This document shows, one piece after another, positions 59,453-64,000 of a stretch of DNA of 64,000 nt. The notes beneath the pieces are model-generated. The model was not told where the DNA came from and ran no database searches. It worked only from the letters and a program-made list of their open reading frames with translations. The first letter of the stretch is position 1; every line of letters begins with the position of its first letter. The stretch covers positions 124,001-188,000 of the forward strand of contig JBDNJM010000023.1 in assembly GCA_041687755.1 (NCBI GenBank), written 5' to 3'. The translations under genes were made by a program, and so were the position numbers. The DNA is from JBDNJM01 sp041687755. GTDB lineage: Bacteria > Planctomycetota > UBA1135 > GCA-002686595.

Positions 59453-61033
59453 ATGGACGCACTCGCTCTATTGTGCAACCTCCACGCCGAAGGTCCCGAG
59501 ACCTTGTGGCGCTTGAGAGGTGCAGGGGTCACCGACCTCGCATCCCTTGGGAGGATCAGTGTTCCGTCGCTCGAGTCAGCGCTCGGGCGCGGGGATGGAG
59601 GTGCTCAACGCTTCCTGCGGGAAGCGGACCTGCTTGCGGATCGTCTCGGCCTTCAAGGGCCCGGCGCCCCGGCCGACAACGGCGCATCCTGGGGTGCCTC
59701 TGCTGCGGGCTGGCCTGCGCGCGGAGGCCGCGATGGTGCAGGAGGCAAGACGGAGCGCCCCGAGGGTTGGACCACGTCGAACCCCGGTGCAGCGAAGATC
59801 CGCGGCTGGGGTGACAGTGCTACAGACTCCCCGAGGGCTACAGACTCCCCGAGGGCTACAGACTCCCCGAGGGCTACAGACTCCCCGAGGGCTACAGACT
59901 CTCCGAGGGCTACAGACTCCCCGAGGGCTACAGACTCCCCGAGGGCTACAGACTCCCCGAGGGCTACAGACTCCCCGAGGGCTACAGACTCCCCGAGGGC
60001 TCAGGGCTCGCAGGGCTCGCAGGGCGCTACGACACCTCCGGGGCTGACGGGCTCCTCTTGGAGCGTCGGTTCCCGGGGAGCTCAGGCGAGATCCCACGCT
60101 GGGGTGGGGGACGCGCTGGGCGCAGGTCCCCGAGGGCCGAATCCCGCCGGCTTCCCGGCGCCGATCGATTCGTCTAGCGGTGCCGGCGCCGATGGGGCCG
60201 AACCGCCGAGTTCGAGTTCTGCTGACGCAGCCACGGCCGACTGGGACTCCAAGCCGTACGGCGGCGAGCACAAGAGCTTGGATGCAGCGGAGGCGCTGCG
60301 CGAGAGCGAGCGGGGTCTGCCGTCTGAGGGGGAGAGTCCCGCAGGTCTCCTGGCCGACATGGACGTGCCGCGGCCTCCGATCGCGCCTGGGAGCGTCTCA
60401 GACACGGATCATCGAGAGGCCGAGGACACGGCGCTGGCGGAGCCTGAGGTCGGGCGCCGCCCGAGTTCGGAGAGCCAGGGCGTGCTCGCCGCGCTCTTGC
60501 GCGCCTGGCAGCGGACGGAAGCGCCGACCGCCCCGTTGCCCGCAACGGAATCCACCGTGCGTCCCGAGGCGACGTTGGTTGCACGCGACGCGGCTCCGTT
60601 TGACAGTGCGGGGTTCGACAGTGCGGGGTTCGACACCGTGGGGGCGGACGCGTGCGACCCGGACGCCGACGACGCCGGCGATGCGGACAGCATCGTGATG
60701 GAGGAGATTCCTGTGCCGCAATGGCGTCAGGGCTCCGGCGTTGCTTCTGTGGCGACCGATCTGGGTGGGGAGAGGACCGCGGAGGAGTCGTCGGACGACC
60801 AAGCCGAGCTGGAACCCGCGCGTGGGGGGGGTGCGGCTACCTTTACCCCGCTGTCCGTGGTCTCCACGGATCAACTGGGGCCCGAGGCGCTGCAGAAGCT
60901 GCAGTCCGCAGGGATCCACTCGCTGGAGCAGCTGGTCGGGATGGAGGCGCAGGAGCTCGTGAACATCTCCGGGCTGCGCTACACCCAGGTGCTGAGGCTT
61001 CAGTTCCTCGCTCGGCGCACGCTGCGCGACTAA
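59453..61033 (+). CDS. Helix-hairpin-helix-type protein with hexapeptide repeats
   Basis: 526 residues. The N-terminus (about 1-65: LLCNLHAEGPETLWRLRGAGVTDLASLGRI) and the C-terminus (about 460-526: LGPEALQKLQSAGIHSLEQLVGMEAQELVNISGLRYTQVLRLQFLARRTL) each look like DUF4332/HhH-type double helix-hairpin-helix modules. Between them is about 390 residues of low-complexity sequence, including ten ATDSPR hexapeptides (123-182) and an acidic stretch. HhH pairs usually bind DNA or act as protein-interaction units. Start ATG 59453 gives the first module. It follows the ParA-like gene on the same strand, but 555 bp away. Function unknown. Confidence 0.65.
   Translation: MDALALLCNLHAEGPETLWRLRGAGVTDLASLGRISVPSLESALGRGDGGAQRFLREADLLADRLGLQGPGAPADNGASWGASAAGWPARGGRDGAGGKTERPEGWTTSNPGAAKIRGWGDSATDSPRATDSPRATDSPRATDSPRATDSPRATDSPRATDSPRATDSPRATDSPRATDSPRAQGSQGSQGATTPPGLTGSSWSVGSRGAQARSHAGVGDALGAGPRGPNPAGFPAPIDSSSGAGADGAEPPSSSSADAATADWDSKPYGGEHKSLDAAEALRESERGLPSEGESPAGLLADMDVPRPPIAPGSVSDTDHREAEDTALAEPEVGRRPSSESQGVLAALLRAWQRTEAPTAPLPATESTVRPEATLVARDAAPFDSAGFDSAGFDTVGADACDPDADDAGDADSIVMEEIPVPQWRQGSGVASVATDLGGERTAEESSDDQAELEPARGGGAATFTPLSVVSTDQLGPEALQKLQSAGIHSLEQLVGMEAQELVNISGLRYTQVLRLQFLARRTLRD
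59819..59998 (+). repeat. 18-bp tandem repeat inside coding sequence, 10 units
   Basis: Ten units of GCTACAGACTCCCCGAGG, each encoding ATDSPR. Nine are identical and the fifth has one silent change (CTCCGAGG). The array is in frame with the helix-hairpin-helix protein, and 18 bp keeps the frame whatever the copy number. Near-identity at silent positions shows recent expansion. It is followed by shorter 9-bp CAGGGCTCG units. Confidence 0.95.
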
Positions 61034-61063
61034 GGCGACCTTTGGTAGCGCGAGCGGCGTCTG

Positions 61064-61155
61064 GCCGTCTGGAGCGCACGATGCGTGGACGGGTCGCGCC
61101 AGGCACGGTGATTCACTCATCCTGAACGGTATTGGGATTCACTCATCCCGAGAGG
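61064..61155 (+). repeat. Dispersed structured repeat, copy F (diverged 3' part)
   Basis: CTGGAGCGC, then GCGTGGACGG, GCGCCAGGC and GTGATTCACTC follow the order of the 3' half of copies A and D, with many changes. Stem 3 is largely lost. A second GGGATTCACTCATCC block follows with CGAGAGGCG. It lies 30-120 bp after the stop of the helix-hairpin-helix gene, again in the gene's orientation. The rest of 61034-61612 holds no recognised gene. Confidence 0.5.
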
Positions 61156-61612
61156 CGTTCGGGACGCCGGCCGCGAGCCGTGGCCCTGCCTCGAGGGGGC
61201 CTGCTTAGAGGAGTTCGTGCGATGATCTAGGGCAGGGCGCCGGCGCGGAACAGACGGCGCCGCGAAGGCCCACGATCCGGGGCGGGGCTGCGGACAGGCC
61301 CCTCAGCTAGACACGCTAGGAGGCGACCTGGGGCAGGGAATCGGCCCCGATGAGGCCCGAGCGGGACGTCGCTGGGCGGGGCCTGGCGCGCAGGTCGGGG
61401 ATCGGGCGCTCTCGTGTCGGCCTTCGGATCGGGCAGCGGAGCGCTCCCCCGGTCGCTATCCTGTTCCGTCCGAAAGCTCGCTCCGCTCCGCCGCTCGCCG
61501 TTTTTCGGTGGGCCGCGCTCGGTCGAGGACCCCCTCCTGCGGGCACGCTCGGTCGCCGAGCAGCCTGCAGAGCAAGACCCCCCTCCCAGCCAGCGACGTG
61601 GCACCTGATCCC

Positions 61613-62857
61613 ATGGATATCCTGAACACCGGTTTGACGCGCGAGGCCTCGGACCGGCCCGGAGATGACCCCATCTTCGCGCTCGACGGCGAGGCGCGTC
61701 GGCGGGCGGCAGCAGGGGAGCACATCGTGAACGCGACGCTCGGCGCGCTGCACGACGAGAGCGGGGCTCTCTCCACGCTGCCGACCGTCGTCGACCTGCT
61801 GGCCCACGCGCCCTCCGCGTGCTACGGCTACGCCCCGATCGTGGGCTCGGCCGAGTTCTTGGAGGGCGTCCGGCGCGACGCCTTCGGCGCGGGCGCGCTG
61901 TTTGATTCGAGCATCGCCGTGGCGACGCCTGGCGGAACCGGCGCCTGCTATGCGGCAGTCGTGAACTTCCTCGAGCGGGGCCAAAACCTCCTGACCACCG
62001 ATCTGTACTGGTCGCCCTACGGCATCCTCGCCCAGCACGCGGGACGCGGTGTTGAGACCTTCGCGATGTTCGATGCGGAGGGTGGCTTCAACACGCCGGC
62101 GCTCGCCGAGGCGATCGACGGACAGCTCGCCCAGCAGGGGCGTTGCCTGCTGTTCCTGAACACGCCCTGCCACAACCCGACCGGGTACACGCTCGACGAC
62201 GCGGAGTGGGGGCGCCTCGTGGAGGTGCTGCTGGCGGCTGCAGCCAAGGGTCCGGTGACCCTGTTGCTCGACCATGCCTACGCGGCCTTCGCGCCGGAGT
62301 CGGCGGCGGCTTGGGTGCCGCACGTGGAGCGCCTGCTCGGCAAGCTGTCCGTGCTGCTGGCCTGGACGGCTTCGAAGTCGTTGGCCCTGTACGGCGGTCG
62401 GGTCGGGGCGCTGATCGCCGCCCATTCGGGCGCGGAAGAGCGCCGGCGGCTGTTCAACGCGCTCGGCTACACGTGCCGCGGGACCTGGTCGAACGGCAAT
62501 CACCTGGGGCAATGGGCGGTGGGCCGAGTGCTCAACGACGAGCGACTGAGGAGCCAGGTCGCGGCTGAGCGGGCGGAGCTGTTCGGGCCGCTCGACGCCC
62601 GCGTGGTCGCTTTCAACGCTGCGGCCCAGCAGTTCGGTCTGGAGACGCCGCGCTACGAGGGCGGCTTCTTCGTCTGTGCGTTCACCGGCGCGGCCAAGGA
62701 AGCGGCGGCGCTCGCGCGGGAGCAGGGCGTGTTCGTCGTGCCGCTGCAGGGAGCGCTGCGGCTCGCCCTGTGCTCGACGAAGCTGGAGGACGTGCCGCGA
62801 CTCGTCGAGGTCGTGGCGGGCGCGCTCACGGCCGTAGCCTCGGGGGCCGCGCGATGA
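61613..62857 (+). CDS. Class I/II (aromatic/aspartate-type) aminotransferase
   Basis: 414-residue PLP enzyme. It resembles the aspartate/aromatic aminotransferase branch: ACYGYAPIVGSAEFLEGVRR, ATPGGTGACYAAVVNFLERG, LFLNTPCHNPTGYTLDDAEW, LLLDHAYAAF, and the PLP-lysine motif TASKSLALYGGRVGAL with Lys255. ATG at 61613 is chosen as the first start giving the conserved N-terminus (DDPIFALDGEARRR). Its stop overlaps the start of the uracil phosphoribosyltransferase gene by 4 bp. Amino-acid specificity not predictable. Confidence 0.83.
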   Translation: MDILNTGLTREASDRPGDDPIFALDGEARRRAAAGEHIVNATLGALHDESGALSTLPTVVDLLAHAPSACYGYAPIVGSAEFLEGVRRDAFGAGALFDSSIAVATPGGTGACYAAVVNFLERGQNLLTTDLYWSPYGILAQHAGRGVETFAMFDAEGGFNTPALAEAIDGQLAQQGRCLLFLNTPCHNPTGYTLDDAEWGRLVEVLLAAAAKGPVTLLLDHAYAAFAPESAAAWVPHVERLLGKLSVLLAWTASKSLALYGGRVGALIAAHSGAEERRRLFNALGYTCRGTWSNGNHLGQWAVGRVLNDERLRSQVAAERAELFGPLDARVVAFNAAAQQFGLETPRYEGGFFVCAFTGAAKEAAALAREQGVFVVPLQGALRLALCSTKLEDVPRLVEVVAGALTAVASGAAR

Positions 62858-63630
62858 CGGGGCAGCACGACTACGGCGGGCGGGTGCATCTACTCGAGGA
62901 TCCGTACCTCAGCTCGATCCTGGCCCGGGTCGCCGCGGAGGCGACTCCCCGCCAGGTCGTGCTCGACGGCGTCCGGCGGGTCTACGACGTGCTGTTCGCG
63001 GCGGCAGCGGCCAACGAACTGCCGACCGCTCCGATCCGCCAGCCCACGCGCATGGCCGCGGAGCACGGCGAGCGAGCCGTCCTCGCGGTCGACGGGCTCT
63101 CGAACACGACAGACGTGGTCGTCTGCGACGTGATTCGCGGCGGCATCGTGCCGGCCCAGCAGTGCTTCGAGCGGCTATCGGCCGTGATCGACGAGTCGCG
63201 GGTGCGCCTGGACCACCTGAACATGGCGCGCGTCTCCGATGCCCAGGGCCGGGTGACCGGGGTGGACCTCTCGGGCAGCAAGGTCGGCGGCACGGTGGAA
63301 GGCGCGACGCTGTTCCTGCCCGATCCCATGGGGGCCACGGGGTCGACCACCGTGCGCGCGCTCGAGCACTACTTCGAGCACCACGGTCGTCCCGCGCGCA
63401 CGATTTGCCTGCCCATGATCTCGACGCCAGAGTTTCTGACGCGCGTTCTGGACTTCGATCCGAAGCTCGTGGTCTACACGGCTCGCGTCGATCGGGGCAT
63501 GTCGCCGGAAGACGTCTTGGCCGAGCGGCCCGGGGCGCGCTGGAACGAGGAGCAAGGCCTCGACAGCCACGGATACATCGTTCCGGGCGCCGGCGGGCTC
63601 GGCGAGGTTCTGAACAACTCGTGGTGCTAG
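62854..63630 (+). CDS. upp: Uracil phosphoribosyltransferase family protein
   Basis: 258 residues, longer than the usual 208. The PRPP-binding loop is DPMGATGSTTVRALEHYF (for DPMLATGGS). The C-terminal uracil-binding signature is LDSHGYIVPGAGGLGEVLNN (for GLNEHGYIIPGLGDAGDR). VVCDVIRGGIVPAQQCFERL corresponds to the PVVRAGLGM segment. It would salvage uracil with PRPP to make UMP. An insertion (VSDAQGRVTGVDLSGSKVGG) and a changed N-terminus leave room for another base specificity. Translationally coupled to the aminotransferase (ATGA overlap). Confidence 0.8.
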   Translation: MTGQHDYGGRVHLLEDPYLSSILARVAAEATPRQVVLDGVRRVYDVLFAAAAANELPTAPIRQPTRMAAEHGERAVLAVDGLSNTTDVVVCDVIRGGIVPAQQCFERLSAVIDESRVRLDHLNMARVSDAQGRVTGVDLSGSKVGGTVEGATLFLPDPMGATGSTTVRALEHYFEHHGRPARTICLPMISTPEFLTRVLDFDPKLVVYTARVDRGMSPEDVLAERPGARWNEEQGLDSHGYIVPGAGGLGEVLNNSWC

Positions 63631-63887
63631 GCGGCGCCGGCCAGCCCGGCCACCTCCGGGGACTCTTCGGGCGCCTGCTACACGGCCGCGCTGCCGCTCT
63701 CGCCGGCCGCGCGTCGTGGCCTCCGGTCGCGCCGCGCCGCAGCGCGAATCGCCGCCTCAGTCCGACCTTGGGCCTCGGTCCTGCGCCGGTGCTCCCGCTC
63801 TAGCAGCGGTCACAGCTAACCGCACGGCCGCAGGTGCCGGGCTCTCACTCCCTGTTTCCACCCCCCGATCCTCTCGGTCCAGCGACC

Positions 63888-64000
63888 ATGCACAGCCTGA
63901 CCCCCCTCGCTCTCCTGTCGATGATCCCCCTGTTCGCCTGCGGAGGCGCCGAGCCCGAGGGCGATACGACGGGGTCCGGCTCCGCCGAGGCGCCGGCGGT
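63888..64000 (+). CDS. Lipoprotein gene, truncated by the window end
   Basis: Only the first 37 codons are present. MHSLTPLALLSMIPLFAC is a lipoprotein signal with lipobox LFAC (Cys18), followed by a Gly/Glu/Ser-rich linker (GGAEPEGDTTGSGSAEAPA). The rest lies beyond the window, so the function cannot be judged. Start at ATG 63888. Confidence 0.6.
   Translation, partial: MHSLTPLALLSMIPLFACGGAEPEGDTTGSGSAEAPA

Noticed and set aside
59819..59998. CRISPR-like regular repeats
   Set aside because: Units are directly adjacent with no spacers, 18 bp long and in frame with a protein. A coding microsatellite, not CRISPR.
58088..61033. Plasmid partition locus (parA with a parB-like partner)
   Set aside because: No ParB HTH/nuclease motif, no parS-like repeats and no replication gene; the HhH protein is 555 bp away and unrelated to ParB.

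Overview
The window is about 70% G+C, gene-dense DNA with short intergenic gaps, few recognisable Shine-Dalgarno sites and several GTG/TTG starts. A Planctomycetota chromosome fits best. Support comes from a 1,542-residue Ser/Thr kinase fused to WD40 repeats, many signal-peptide-bearing secreted proteins of unknown role, and two secreted proteins ending in a related ...TN(G/A)L...VIG tail that I associate with deep planctomycete lineages (this last point is recollection, not a search). No rRNA, tRNA, CRISPR array, transposase, phage or plasmid gene was seen.

Layout. 0-5.5 kb: 16-bp tandem repeats, a TrmJ/SpoU RNA methyltransferase, then a GntR regulator-ABC ATPase-permease operon with overlapping ATGA junctions and a palindromic candidate operator. 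5.5-13.7 kb: RNase Z-like hydrolase divergent from a PduO-type cobalamin adenosyltransferase, a small membrane protein, MiaE, an MBOAT/AlgJ-like acyl-transfer pair, a YihY/BrkB membrane protein with a large acidic insert, and acylphosphatase. 13.7-18 kb: dispersed repeats, a glycosyltransferase, a 58-bp inverted repeat, and the molybdate transporter modABC. 18-30.4 kb: a secreted cupredoxin, DUF72 protein, putative outer-membrane barrel, the kinase-WD40 giant, a GNAT acetyltransferase, a secreted HExxH peptidase and a patatin phospholipase. 30.5-37 kb: a lipoprotein, a homocysteine S-methyltransferase/SAM-methyltransferase pair, Smr and FKBP proteins, and a membrane-embedded spermidine-synthase-fold protein. 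37-46 kb: secreted proteins, a GAF-Fis regulator lacking an AAA+ domain, a three-gene AtuA/AtuA-like/Pta operon, short tandem repeats and a protein with two lamin-tail domains. 46-49 kb: a decayed 2.7-kb beta-propeller gene. 49-58 kb: DUF309 protein, two paralogous secreted acidic proteins, a GT39-type glycosyltransferase, an EAL-HDOD protein and pyruvate kinase. 58-64 kb: ParA-like ATPase, a helix-hairpin-helix protein with ten hexapeptide repeats, an aminotransferase overlapping a uracil phosphoribosyltransferase, and the start of a lipoprotein gene cut by the window end.

Most genes are housekeeping or envelope functions in one- to three-gene units. The most unusual signal is a dispersed, structured repeat family (copies at 13676, 13805, 19911 on the minus strand, 28959, 36902 and a remnant near 61064). 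Clear copies lie at or just after the stop codon of a gene, in the gene's own orientation. They carry conserved stems, one with a compensatory base-pair change, and a 33-bp internal unit that has expanded in some copies. A separate 58-bp inverted repeat also starts on a stop codon.
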